From: Candidatus Roseilinea sp.
Lineage (GTDB): Bacteria > Chloroflexota > Anaerolineae > J036 > Brachytrichaceae
Assembly: GCA_025055235.1 (NCBI GenBank)
Contig: JANWYN010000096.1
Coordinates: forward strand, 1 to 32,427
DNA length: 32,427 bases
Direction: 5' to 3'
In this document: in pieces, positions 1 through 7,325 of the stretch
Layout of the letters: every line of letters starts with the position of its first letter
Position numbering within the stretch: the first letter of the stretch is position 1
Notes under the pieces: generated by a model
What the model saw: the letters and a program-made list of their open reading frames with translations, nothing else
The model's database searches: none
What the model was told of the DNA's origin: nothing
Made by a program: the position numbers and the translations under genes

Positions 1-1
1 C

Positions 2-2152
2 CTCGCCGCTCTGGACGAGGCTGTGGCTAATTGGGAGCGCATCCTCGGTCATCCCGACTTCCCGGCAGCCGACCCAGGCTTCCGGCTGGCTGCTATGAAC
101 GACGCCGGCGGCGCCTTCCTGCGCCGCTACTGGGCGCGCGGCCGGATGGCCGACCTGGAGCGCGCGCTGGCGCTGTGGCAGCAGGCCGTCGCCCTGGCAC
201 CGCCCGACGCGCCCGACCGCGCTATGTATCTCAATAACCTGGCCAACGGCCTCCGCGCCCGCTATGCCCGCACCGGCGCCCTGCCCGACCTCGAGGCGGC
301 TGTAGAGCGCTATCGCCAAGCCTGTCAGGAGGGGCTGAACGACAGCCTGGATATCGCCGCGACCGCTGCGCGATCCTGGCTGCAGTGGTCCGTTGAGCGA
401 CGGGCCTGGGCCGAAGCCGCCGAGGCCGCGTGTCATCTCCGCGACGCGGCCCTGGCGTTGGTCGCCGTCCAATGGGCGCGCGCCGAAAAGGTCATCCGCC
501 TGCGCGAGGTGCAAGGCCTGGCCGCAATCGGTGCATACGCACATGCCCAAATCGGCCAGGCCGGCGGCGCCGCCGAAATCCTGGAAGCCGGCCTGGCCCG
601 GCTGCTGGGCGAGGCGCTGGAACGCGACCGGCGCGACCTGACAGCGCTGCCCCCAGAGTTGCAGGAACGCTACCGGCGCGCCGCCGAGCGCTGGCAGGCC
701 CTCATCCGGCCGGAGGCAGACGGCGCAATTCCGGACGCGCAGCGCCAGGTTCGCCACGCCGACCGCGTTGCTGCGCGCTCCGAACTCGACGCCGCCATCG
801 CCGCCATCCGCAAGGTGCCCGGCTACGAGGACTTCTTCCGCCCGCTGCCCATCGAGCGGATCTGCGCCCAGGCCCGCCCCGACCGCCCGCTGGCCTACCT
901 GGCCACAACCGAGCACGGCAGCGCGATCATCGTGGTCTGGCCCGACCGCGCCGAGGCGATCCTGAGCGACTTCACCGAGGCCGAGCTGAACGCGCTGCTG
1001 GTGGAGACCGATCCTGACCGCCAGAACGTGACCGGCGGCTACCTGCCGGCGCAATTGGCGATCAGCACTTGGCTATCGCCTGCGCTGGCCAAGCTGCTGC
1101 CGGCGCTGGGGCGGTTGATGGGCCCGCTGGCCGAGCACTTGCGCGCCGGCGGCGCGCGTGGCGTGGTGCTCATCCCCTCCGGCCGGCTGGGGCTGCTGCC
1201 GCTGCACGCCGCGCCCTCACCCCCGGCCCCTTTCCCTAGGGGAGAGGGGCCGGGGGTGAGGGCCTTCCTCGACGCCTTCGAGGTGAGCTACGCCCCTTCG
1301 GCCCAGGCGTTGCGCGAGGCGCGCGCAAACGCCGACAGCCGGGCGACGACGCCGTTTCGCCTGGCCGGCGTGGGCAACCCACTGCCCAACCCCAAGCCGC
1401 TGGCCTACGCCAAGCCCGAGCTGGAGAGCATCGTCGAGCTGATCCAGTCGAAGCTTCGACAAGCTCAGCTTCGGCAAGCTCAGCTTGAGCTAGGTCAGCT
1501 TCCGCCGGATGCGGCCAAGCCGCTGTATGAGCATGAGGCGACCAAGCCGGCGCTGCTGGCGGCGCTGCCCGGTGCGACCACGGCGCATTTCTCCTGCCAC
1601 GGCAACTACGCGCTGGACGAGCCGCTGGATTCCGGCCTGCAACTGGGCGACGGCGCGCTGGCGCTGCGCGAGATCCTCGATCATCCGGCGCCGTTCGCGT
1701 CGGCCCGGCTGGCCGTCCTCTCGGCCTGCCAGACCTCGGTGACTGACTTCAACAACCTGCCGGACGAAGCGATCGGCCTGCCGGCCGGGCTGCTGCAGGC
1801 CGGCGTGCCGGCGGTGGTCGGCACGCTGTGGAGCGTGGAGGACGAGAGCACGGCGCTGTTGATGGTGCGCTTCTATGAGCTGATGCTGAACGACGGCCTC
1901 GCGCCCTGCGCAGCGCTGCAGGCGGCGCAGCGCTGGCTGCGCGATGTGACGAATGCGGAACTCGGCCGCTACCTGAAACAGCATCAGGCGTTGAATCGCG
2001 CGCACCAGGCAGTCGAGACGCGCATGGCCGGCGCGCTGGAGCGCCCGATTCGCGCCCGCGCCCTGAGCGGCAGCCCGGCGGAACGTCCCTTCGCCGATCC
2101 CATGCATTGGGCTGCGTTCACCTTCAGTGGCGCCGAGTCGGTTTGTCCGTGA
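2..2152 (+). CDS. TPR-CHAT domain protein, 5' end outside the window
   Basis: This is a caspase-like CHAT peptidase with a helical-repeat N-terminal part. The frame is open from base 2 (LAALDEAVANWERIL...), which reads as a TPR helix, so the real start lies upstream and the GTG at 23 is only the first start codon inside the window. The first ~200 residues are TPR-like (ALALWQQAVALAP, LNNLANGLRARY). The C-terminal half is a CHAT domain with VLIPSGRLGLLPLHAA, the catalytic His in HFSCHG (codon 1598-1600), the catalytic Cys in LSACQTS (codon 1727-1729), and the terminal WAAFTFSG motif. Both catalytic residues are intact. Such proteins act as proteases in regulatory or defence settings; the substrate here is unknown. 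Two repeat insertions lie in frame in the coding region (1213-1263 and 1454-1498). The gene ends with TGA and is convergent with the next gene. Confidence 0.9.
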   Translation, partial: LAALDEAVANWERILGHPDFPAADPGFRLAAMNDAGGAFLRRYWARGRMADLERALALWQQAVALAPPDAPDRAMYLNNLANGLRARYARTGALPDLEAAVERYRQACQEGLNDSLDIAATAARSWLQWSVERRAWAEAAEAACHLRDAALALVAVQWARAEKVIRLREVQGLAAIGAYAHAQIGQAGGAAEILEAGLARLLGEALERDRRDLTALPPELQERYRRAAERWQALIRPEADGAIPDAQRQVRHADRVAARSELDAAIAAIRKVPGYEDFFRPLPIERICAQARPDRPLAYLATTEHGSAIIVVWPDRAEAILSDFTEAELNALLVETDPDRQNVTGGYLPAQLAISTWLSPALAKLLPALGRLMGPLAEHLRAGGARGVVLIPSGRLGLLPLHAAPSPPAPFPRGEGPGVRAFLDAFEVSYAPSAQALREARANADSRATTPFRLAGVGNPLPNPKPLAYAKPELESIVELIQSKLRQAQLRQAQLELGQLPPDAAKPLYEHEATKPALLAALPGATTAHFSCHGNYALDEPLDSGLQLGDGALALREILDHPAPFASARLAVLSACQTSVTDFNNLPDEAIGLPAGLLQAGVPAVVGTLWSVEDESTALLMVRFYELMLNDGLAPCAALQAAQRWLRDVTNAELGRYLKQHQALNRAHQAVETRMAGALERPIRARALSGSPAERPFADPMHWAAFTFSGAESVCP
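1213..1263. repeat. 51-bp near-perfect palindrome inside the CHAT gene
   Basis: The arms 1213-1230 and 1246-1263 are perfect 18-bp inverted copies, and the 15-bp centre is itself partly palindromic (ccct/aggg). The element is 51 bp, so it adds 17 codons (PSPPAPFPRGEGPGVRA region) without shifting the frame. It sits between the conserved CHAT strand LGLLPLHAA and the following FEVSYAPSA. Its antisense reading contains the PRPLSPRERG peptide that dispersed palindromes of this kind often produce in automatic annotations. Confidence 0.85.
1454..1498. repeat. 15-bp tandem repeat, three copies, in the CHAT gene
   Basis: Three consecutive 15-bp units start cttcgacaagctcag, cttcggcaagctcag and cttgagctaggtcag. 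They are in frame and encode LRQAQ-LRQAQ-LELGQ. The left edge (tcgaagcttcga) is palindromic. The unit resembles dispersed repeats rather than native CHAT sequence, and it lies in a linker before the catalytic His region. Confidence 0.75.
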
Positions 2153-2212
2153 CCGTCACACAGTCGCCGTTGGCCGCGGAGCGGACTGACTAAAAACGCA
2201 TAGATGGCTGTC

Positions 2213-2334
2213 ATTCCCGCGCAAGTGCCGTGATCTCCTGCGATCCCGACCTGCGGCCGGGCGCACGCGGGCCGCAGGATCAGGGACTTTGGCCCGTGGC
2301 CGTTGGCTCGGCCACGGGATCAAAGGACGGGAAT
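2213..2334. repeat. Composite palindrome with two internal hairpins
   Basis: The outer arms attcccg (2213-2219) and cgggaat (2328-2334) enclose two hairpins with perfect 9-bp stems: 2250-2258 with 2270-2278, and 2293-2301 with 2310-2318. It lies in the 434-bp gap between the CHAT gene and the convergent unknown gene. It could fold as a three-way or four-way structure. No T-run follows either hairpin, so a simple Rho-independent terminator is not evident. Confidence 0.7.
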
Positions 2335-2399
2335 CCAGGGATTGGCCACTCCGTGGTTCGCGGCGCGCACTAAGTAGGTGTCCAAAAGAATTGACGCTT

Positions 2400-2458
2400 G
2401 GTAGGACGCGCTCTCCGCAGCGCGCTGGCGGGGAACGCTACGACGAGCGTTCCCTACC
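2400..2458. repeat. Second composite palindrome in the same gap
   Basis: The outer arms ggtagg (2400-2405) and cctacc (2453-2458) enclose a hairpin cgcgct/agcgcg (2407-2412 with 2419-2424) and a 9-bp hairpin gggaacgct/agcgttccc (2431-2439 with 2446-2454). The architecture is the same as the element at 2213-2334 but the sequence differs. The rest of the 2153-2586 gap shows no convincing gene. Confidence 0.7.
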
Positions 2459-2586
2459 CACGTCAGAACTTTCGGTGACCGACTTAGATGCCCGCCGCGG
2501 GCATGAGGATCAATTCGGCTTCAGGCACTCCTCGCAAAGGCGTCGCGATAACGACGTGACGATGTAGAGCGCGCCAATGACGCTCG

Positions 2587-3753
2587 TCACAACACACCGG
2601 CCGGGACGTGCGCGCGCGTCCAGTTCACTTGATCGAGGTAGTCGTCCAGCGCCCGGTCGAGGTCGAGATCGGCCGGGATGCCCAGCGCGGCGCGGCTCTG
2701 CGCCTCGTCGGGCGTCCACGGTTCACGCTCACGCGTCGCCCCGGCCAGCTTGGTTCCGGTGCTGAACAACGCCGTTTTGCACAACTCGCACGAGGACCAG
2801 TAAATCTTGTCCGCCTCGCCGGGGAGATACTCCGCGTCGGCCGCAAGCAACACGCGCGCCTCGCGCAGCAGCCCCACCACCCTGTCCCAAGTCTGCCGGC
2901 GACTCTCGTCTGTGGCGAACGGGTCCTGGCCGGCGTGCCGCGCCTCGTCCTCGGCTTCGCGCAGTTTTCTGTGCCAGGGCGTGTTCGCGCCGGCGTCGCG
3001 CGTGCGGGCCTCGGCCACGCCCAGCTCCAGGATGACATACGACAGCCGGTCGGCGGGCCGGCCGTCTATCAAGAGTGACCCGTCCTGCACCTCCAGCTTG
3101 GCAGCGGGCGCCGGCAGCGGCGCAGACGTATCGCGCGTGCCGATGATGACGTAGTAACCCTCCCGCACGTCGCCACCGGCCAGGTTGAACGTACCGCTGA
3201 ACTGCAGGATCGGCTTCTGCTCGGCGGCCGGGATGAAAGCCTGAATGGTCTTTTGCGCCAGCGAGCTGATGGTCTTCGCTACTGCCAGCGCGCCCGGTGA
3301 CAGGGCGAGCGGCGCAAACAAGCTGTCGGTGTTGATCAGGCCGGCCAGCTTGGCGAGCTGATTCTCCTTGTCCACCAGCAGGTCCAGCGACACGTCGGCC
3401 TGGGTCATTGTCGCAGGGACGAGTTTGATCAGGTTGGGGCTGAGGCCGAGTTGCACCGGCACACTCGGCCGCAGGTCGCGCAGATGCTTGACGCCGAGCG
3501 CCGCATCGTCGAGCGCCGGCACGTCGAGCCTGATCTTGGACGTCACGACGATGTTCTTGATCCTGTCCAGGCTGACGCCGAAATACTGCTTGAAGAAGCC
3601 GTCATCGCTGAAGTAGGCCTGGGCAGCTTTGACCTGCAGCCAGAAGTAGTGCTTGCCAATCTCAACCGCTTTTGGAGAAGCCGAGGCAGGCACATAGATC
3701 GGCGTCGTGGTTCCCGTGACAGGATTGATTGGATAGGCAGGGTTGCTGGACAT
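2587..3753 (-). CDS. Hypothetical protein, 388 aa
   Basis: I do not recognise this protein. It has no signal peptide and no membrane segment. The N-terminal ~75 residues are Ser/Pro/Thr-rich then helical (KHYFWLQVKAAQAYF). The middle is rich in hydrophobic beta-like segments and includes LVDKENQLAKLAGLINTD and a strand-rich stretch with GYYVIIGTRD. The C-terminal third is charged and ends in a helical region with a CxxC pair (CELC, residues 322-325) that could bind metal or form a disulfide. The start is ATG at 3753 with a good ribosome binding site, AAGGAG, 8 bases upstream. It is convergent with the TPR-CHAT gene and divergent from dus. Two palindromes lie just upstream and may regulate it. 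A link to the CHAT protease is possible but rests only on proximity. Confidence 0.75.
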   Translation of the reverse strand: MSSNPAYPINPVTGTTTPIYVPASASPKAVEIGKHYFWLQVKAAQAYFSDDGFFKQYFGVSLDRIKNIVVTSKIRLDVPALDDAALGVKHLRDLRPSVPVQLGLSPNLIKLVPATMTQADVSLDLLVDKENQLAKLAGLINTDSLFAPLALSPGALAVAKTISSLAQKTIQAFIPAAEQKPILQFSGTFNLAGGDVREGYYVIIGTRDTSAPLPAPAAKLEVQDGSLLIDGRPADRLSYVILELGVAEARTRDAGANTPWHRKLREAEDEARHAGQDPFATDESRRQTWDRVVGLLREARVLLAADAEYLPGEADKIYWSSCELCKTALFSTGTKLAGATREREPWTPDEAQSRAALGIPADLDLDRALDDYLDQVNWTRAHVPAGVL

Positions 3754-3794
3754 GGCATCTGCTCCTTCGACTCACGCGCATCGTATGCCCATTC

Positions 3795-3807
3795 TGACCA
3801 ATGGTCA
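3795..3807. promoter_or_regulatory. Palindrome TGACCAATGGTCA, possible operator
   Basis: A 6+1+6 perfect palindrome lies 42 bases upstream of the start of the 388-aa hypothetical gene. Its size and form fit the half-site pattern of small dimeric repressors. No cognate regulator is adjacent. Confidence 0.4.
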
Positions 3808-3822
3808 AATTTGTGTGCAGGG

Positions 3823-3855
3823 AGCGCCTAACGCGCTCAGAGCGCGTTAGGCGCT
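3823..3855. repeat. 33-bp perfect palindrome between divergent genes
   Basis: The arms 3823-3838 (agcgcctaacgcgctc) and 3840-3855 are perfect inverted copies around a single A at 3839. It lies between the divergent hypothetical gene and dus, close to the dus start. A terminator is not expected between divergent promoters, so an operator or a dispersed palindromic repeat are the options. Confidence 0.8.
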
Positions 3856-3888
3856 AGTACGTTGCCAACCGTGGGAAAATCAGCCCCG

Positions 3889-4935
3889 ATGCAGCCAACG
3901 TTCTACGTCCGCGAAATTCCGGTATACGGCGACTTGATCCTGTCGCCGATGGACGGGTTTTCCGACCTGCCCTACCGGCTGATCTGCCGCGAATTCGGCA
4001 GCGCGATGAGCTACACCGAGTTCACCGCGTGCGAGGCCATCCTGCGCGATGCCAAGCCGGCGTTGCGCCAGCTCGACTATCACCCCTGCGAGAAGCCGCA
4101 GCTCACCTTCCAGATCTTCGACAGCGACGAAGACCGCATCGTGGCCTGCGCGCAGAAGATCGAGCTGCTTGGCCCCGGCATCATTGACCTGAACATGGGC
4201 TGCTCGGTGAGCAGCGTGAGCGGGCGCGGCGCCGGCGCCGGCCTGCTGCGCGACCCGCAGAAGATCGGGCGCATCTTCAACCGCATGAGCAAAGCCGTGC
4301 GCGTGCCGGTTACCGGCAAGATCCGCCTGGGCTGGGATGCGAAGTCGCGCAACTACATCGAAGTGGCGAAGATCCTCGAAGACAATGGCGCGTCGCTCGT
4401 CGCCGTGCACGGCCGCACCAAGGAACAGGCCTACAAGGGCGTGGCCGACTGGGACGCCATCGCCGAGGTGAAGCAAGCGGTGAAGATTCCGGTCATCGGC
4501 AACGGCGACGTGAAGACGGTGGCCGACATCGCGCGCATCAAGGCGCACACCGGCTGCGACGGCGTGATGATCGGCCGCGCCGCCATCGGCAACCCGTGGA
4601 TCTTCCAGCGCAAAGACCGCCACGAGGTCACCGTCGAGGAAGTGATCGCGCTGCTCAAGCGTCACCTGCGCGCGATGATCGAGTACTACGGCGACCACGG
4701 CCTGATCCTCTTCCGCAAGCATGCAGTGAAATACATGCACGGCATGCCGCACGTGGCCGCCCTGCGCGCGCAGCTCGTCACCTGCGAGAGCGTCGGCGCG
4801 TTCCACGACCTGGTGGACGACTTCCAGCGGCGCTACCAGCAGGGCCTGTTGCCCGACAGCGCATACGAACCGATGCCCGCGCCGGAAGAGGAAACCGAAT
4901 GGTCGTGCGACCGGGCGGCCGTTGCATGCGCGTAG
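3889..4935 (+). CDS. dus: tRNA-dihydrouridine synthase (DusB-like)
   Basis: This FMN enzyme reduces specific uridines in tRNA to dihydrouridine, using NADPH. It is a TIM barrel of the Dus family: LSPMDGFSDLPYRLICREFG at the N-terminus, the IIDLNMGCSV segment with the catalytic Cys (Cys105 from this start), VTGKIRLGW, the HGRTKEQAYKG phosphate-binding motif, and IPVIGNGDV / DGVMIGRAAIGNPWIF. The length of ~348 aa is normal. The ATG at 3889 is preferred. TTG at 3862 and GTG at 3871 are in frame but add residues with no family match and approach the palindrome. The last 10 bases overlap the next gene, so the two are probably co-translated. Confidence 0.9.
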   Translation: MQPTFYVREIPVYGDLILSPMDGFSDLPYRLICREFGSAMSYTEFTACEAILRDAKPALRQLDYHPCEKPQLTFQIFDSDEDRIVACAQKIELLGPGIIDLNMGCSVSSVSGRGAGAGLLRDPQKIGRIFNRMSKAVRVPVTGKIRLGWDAKSRNYIEVAKILEDNGASLVAVHGRTKEQAYKGVADWDAIAEVKQAVKIPVIGNGDVKTVADIARIKAHTGCDGVMIGRAAIGNPWIFQRKDRHEVTVEEVIALLKRHLRAMIEYYGDHGLILFRKHAVKYMHGMPHVAALRAQLVTCESVGAFHDLVDDFQRRYQQGLLPDSAYEPMPAPEEETEWSCDRAAVACA

Positions 4936-6029
4936 CGCTGCTCTCCAAGGCGCTGGTGGTCGGCGCGTATCAGCGCAAGTGCGAACTCATCGCTGCGCAC
5001 TCCGATATCGCGCTCACCGTCCTCGTCCCGCCGGCGTGGGGCAATCAGCCGCTCGAACGCGCCCATGCGAACGGCTACGCGCTGCAGGTCATCCCGATTC
5101 GCTTCAACGGCAACTTTCACCTGCACTACTACCCCACCCTGCGGCAGGCGCTGGCGCAGTCGCAGCCGGACGTGGTGCACATAGACGAGGAGCCCTACAA
5201 CCTGGCGACGTGGCTGGCGATGCGAGCGGCGAGATCGCTCCATCCGTCGCCGCGCGTGCTCTTCTTCTCCTGGCAGAACATCCGCCGGCGCTATCCGCCG
5301 CCGTTCAGTTGGATGGAGCGCGACGTGCTGCGCTGGGCCGACGCCGCGATTGCCGGCAGCGAGGAAGCGCGCGCGGTGTGGCAGTCCAAAGGCTTCGCCG
5401 GCCCAATCCACGTCATTCCACAGTTTGGGGTGGACGAGCAAACGTTCGCGCCGGCGGATGAACGGCGCAGCGGCGACGAGTTCATCATCGGCTATGCCGG
5501 CCGGCTGGTGCGCGAGAAGGGCTTGGATGTGCTGATGCGCGCCTTCGCCCGCTTGCCGACTTCGGCGCGCTTGGTCGTCGTCGGCGAAGGACCGGAGTCC
5601 AGCGGGTTGCGCGCGCTGGCGGAGCACTTGCGCGTCGCCGAGCGCGTGGAGTTCCGCCCGCCGTTGCCGTCCACGCGCATGCCGGAGTTCTACCGCGCGT
5701 TGGATGCGTTCGTGCTGCCCTCGCGCGCGCTGCCCAACTGGAAGGAACAATTCGGCCGGGTTCTGATCGAAGCGATGGCGTGCGGCGTGCCGGTGATCGC
5801 CTCGCGCTGCGGCGAAGCGCCCAACGTTGTCGGCGATGCCGGGCTGACCTTCGACGAGGAAGACGATGCGGCGCTGGCCGAGCACCTGACGAGGCTAATG
5901 GCGCAGCCGCGCCTGCGCGCCGAGCTGAGCCGGCGCGGGCGCGAGCGCGTGCTGGCCTGCTTCACCATGCGCCATATCGCCGACCGCACCGCAGAGGTCT
6001 ATCGCCTGATGAACGCGCGCGAGGCCTGA
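4926..6029 (+). CDS. GT4-family glycosyltransferase
   Basis: A cytoplasmic GT-B fold glycosyltransferase of about 367 aa. It starts MRVALLSKALVVGAYQ, a typical first strand of the acceptor domain. The C-terminal Rossmann domain has FIIGYAGRLVREKGLDVL, LVVVGEGPESSGLRAL and the donor-binding E-x7-E motif (Glu274 and Glu282, in EQFGRVLIEAMACGVPVIAS). The acceptor and sugar donor cannot be deduced. The ATG at 4926 lies inside the end of dus (10-base overlap), which decides the start; the open frame extends upstream to 4596, but that part overlaps dus and has no family match. Pairing with dus in one operon does not suggest a shared pathway. Confidence 0.88.
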   Translation: MRVALLSKALVVGAYQRKCELIAAHSDIALTVLVPPAWGNQPLERAHANGYALQVIPIRFNGNFHLHYYPTLRQALAQSQPDVVHIDEEPYNLATWLAMRAARSLHPSPRVLFFSWQNIRRRYPPPFSWMERDVLRWADAAIAGSEEARAVWQSKGFAGPIHVIPQFGVDEQTFAPADERRSGDEFIIGYAGRLVREKGLDVLMRAFARLPTSARLVVVGEGPESSGLRALAEHLRVAERVEFRPPLPSTRMPEFYRALDAFVLPSRALPNWKEQFGRVLIEAMACGVPVIASRCGEAPNVVGDAGLTFDEEDDAALAEHLTRLMAQPRLRAELSRRGRERVLACFTMRHIADRTAEVYRLMNAREA

Positions 6030-6081
6030 TGGATGAGGCTCTACGACCGGTTGGACTGCTCAAAGCAGTCTGACCCGGTTA

Positions 6082-6222
6082 GGGTGCATTCGCCAGCACA
6101 CGGGCACGGAACGGCGTCCGGGCAAGGCACGGAACGGCGTCCAGGCACGGAACGGAGTCCAGGCACGGAACGGAGTCCGTGCCCTACTGTGCGATGGTTT
6201 GCCCCTATCCGCGAATGCACCC
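6082..6222. repeat. Nested inverted repeat with 18-bp tandem core
   Basis: The outer arms gggtgcattcgc (6082-6093) and gcgaatgcaccc (6211-6222) are perfect 12-bp inverted copies. The inner arms gggcacgga (6102-6110) and tccgtgccc (6176-6184) are perfect 9-bp copies. Between them lie four units of roughly 18 bp, (a/g)ggcacggaacggMgtcc, at 6102-6119, 6126-6142, 6143-6160 and 6161-6178. It fills most of the gap between the glycosyltransferase and tRNA-Val. A diverged partial copy of the 6157-6203 part occurs in the opposite orientation at 18201-18248. Confidence 0.8.
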
Positions 6223-6250
6223 ACGGGGTTATCGCCGCGCAACATGCGTG

Positions 6251-6256
6251 TATAAT
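6251..6256 (+). promoter_or_regulatory. -10 box of the tRNA-Val promoter
   Basis: A perfect TATAAT lies 13 bases before the first base of tRNA-Val, which places transcription initiation near 6263. No good -35 hexamer is visible 17 bases upstream (gttatc at 6228-6233 is a poor match). Confidence 0.6.
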
Positions 6257-6269
6257 TTTTGACGCTCCA

Positions 6270-6343
6270 GGCCTCCTAGCTCAGTTGGTCAGAGCGCACG
6301 GTTCACATCCGTGAGGTCACAGGTTCGAGCCCTGTGGAGGCCA
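6270..6343 (+). tRNA. tRNA-Val (anticodon CAC)
   Basis: A full cloverleaf: acceptor GGCCTCC pairs with GGAGGCC, D stem GCTC/GAGC with AGTTGGTCA loop, anticodon stem CACGG/CCGTG with loop TTCACAT (anticodon CAC, reading GUG), variable AGGTC, T stem ACAGG/CCTGT with TTCGAGC, discriminator A at 6343. The 3' CCA is not encoded. Confidence 0.97.
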
Positions 6344-6362
6344 TCGAGAAAGCGAACGGGCT

Positions 6363-6392
6363 AAGGGCGCACGCGCGTGCGCCTTTAATTTT
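6363..6392 (+). terminator. Rho-independent terminator after tRNA-Val
   Basis: A 10-bp stem (6363-6372 with 6377-6386, one G-U pair) with a GCGC loop is followed by TAATTTT. It begins 20 bases after the tRNA and ends 7 bases before the next ATG, so it separates the tRNA transcript from the kinase-like gene unless read through. Confidence 0.8.
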
Positions 6393-6398
6393 GCAACT

Positions 6399-7325
6399 AT
6401 GTCCTCCACGCCCCGCATCGTCTGCTTCGGCTACGTCAACCCCGGCGTGGTGTTCTCGGTAGATCGCTACCCGACCGCCAACACCGGCGCATACGTCTTC
6501 GCTAAGCGGCCGTTCATCGGCGCGGATTGTGCGATGGCCGCGCAGATGCTGGCGCAGTGGGGCGTCGAAGCGCACCTCATCGGCAACGCGCTCGGCGCCG
6601 ACGACCTGGGCCGGCGCACCTTGGCGCAACTGGCCGAGATGGGCGTGCGTGCGCACATCGCACTGCGGCGTGACCTGCGCACGCCGGACGAGGTGGACAT
6701 CTCCGACCGCGCCGGCACGCGCACCTTCTTCGTGGAAGACGCCCCGGCCGTGTGGGGCAGCCTGATCGAGGCCGACCTCGAACCCATCGCCGGCGCCGCT
6801 ATGCTGTATGTGGACTGGTATGTTGGGCCGGCGGCCGAGCGCGCCATCGCATTCGCGCGCGCGCAGGGTGTGCCGGTCTTCCTCAACGTCGAGTACTCGC
6901 TGCGCCAACCTGACCTCTACCGGCATCTGATTACCCAATCTGCCTATGCGCAATCCCCCATGTCCGATGTGCACGTGGTGCAGGAAGACCCGCGCGCCAT
7001 CGCCGAAGCGTTGCATACACTCGGCGTCGAAGTCGCGTTCGTGACGCGCGGCAAGCACGGCTCGCTGGTGATAGACCGGTCAGGGTTGATCGAGGTCCCC
7101 GCCCCAGTCGTGAGCGTCGTGGATACGCAGGGCGCCGGCGCAGTCTTCTCTGCCGCGGCGATGTACGGCTTGCTCGCCGGCTGGCCGACCGAACGGATCG
7201 CTCGCTTCGCCACGACTGCCGCGTCGCTCAAGTGCGCACAGCACGGCCTGCTGAACATGGCGGTAGAAGCGATCCTGGCGCAAGCGCCTCCGTCGAGCGC
7301 CGTCGCAACAGCCGATGAACCCTGA
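6399..7325 (+). CDS. PfkB-fold carbohydrate kinase-like protein, catalytic Asp missing
   Basis: A 308-aa protein with the PfkB/ribokinase fold: a first strand RIVCFGYVNPG, a central lid-containing N-terminal half (HLIGNALGADDLGRRTLAQLAEMGV) and a C-terminal anion-hole motif. The motif that normally reads DTxGAGDxFxxG is DTQGAGAVFSAA here: the catalytic base Asp is Ala248 (codon GCA at 7140). The N-terminal GGxxxN substrate motif is also absent (IGADCAMAA). ATP-dependent sugar phosphorylation is therefore doubtful, and a non-catalytic or altered role is likely. The start ATG lies just behind the tRNA terminator, with no clear ribosome binding site. The 3' end overlaps the following membrane-protein gene by 11 bases, suggesting co-translation. 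Confidence 0.8.
   Translation: MSSTPRIVCFGYVNPGVVFSVDRYPTANTGAYVFAKRPFIGADCAMAAQMLAQWGVEAHLIGNALGADDLGRRTLAQLAEMGVRAHIALRRDLRTPDEVDISDRAGTRTFFVEDAPAVWGSLIEADLEPIAGAAMLYVDWYVGPAAERAIAFARAQGVPVFLNVEYSLRQPDLYRHLITQSAYAQSPMSDVHVVQEDPRAIAEALHTLGVEVAFVTRGKHGSLVIDRSGLIEVPAPVVSVVDTQGAGAVFSAAAMYGLLAGWPTERIARFATTAASLKCAQHGLLNMAVEAILAQAPPSSAVATADEP

Noticed and set aside
1217..1477. Minus-strand frame with PHPRPLSPRERGRG
   Set aside because: This is the antisense reading of the 51-bp palindrome inside the CHAT gene, a well-known artefact of dispersed palindromes, not a protein.
4596..4925. N-terminal extension of the glycosyltransferase
   Set aside because: It overlaps dus in another frame and shows no glycosyltransferase similarity; the normal first strand starts at 4926.
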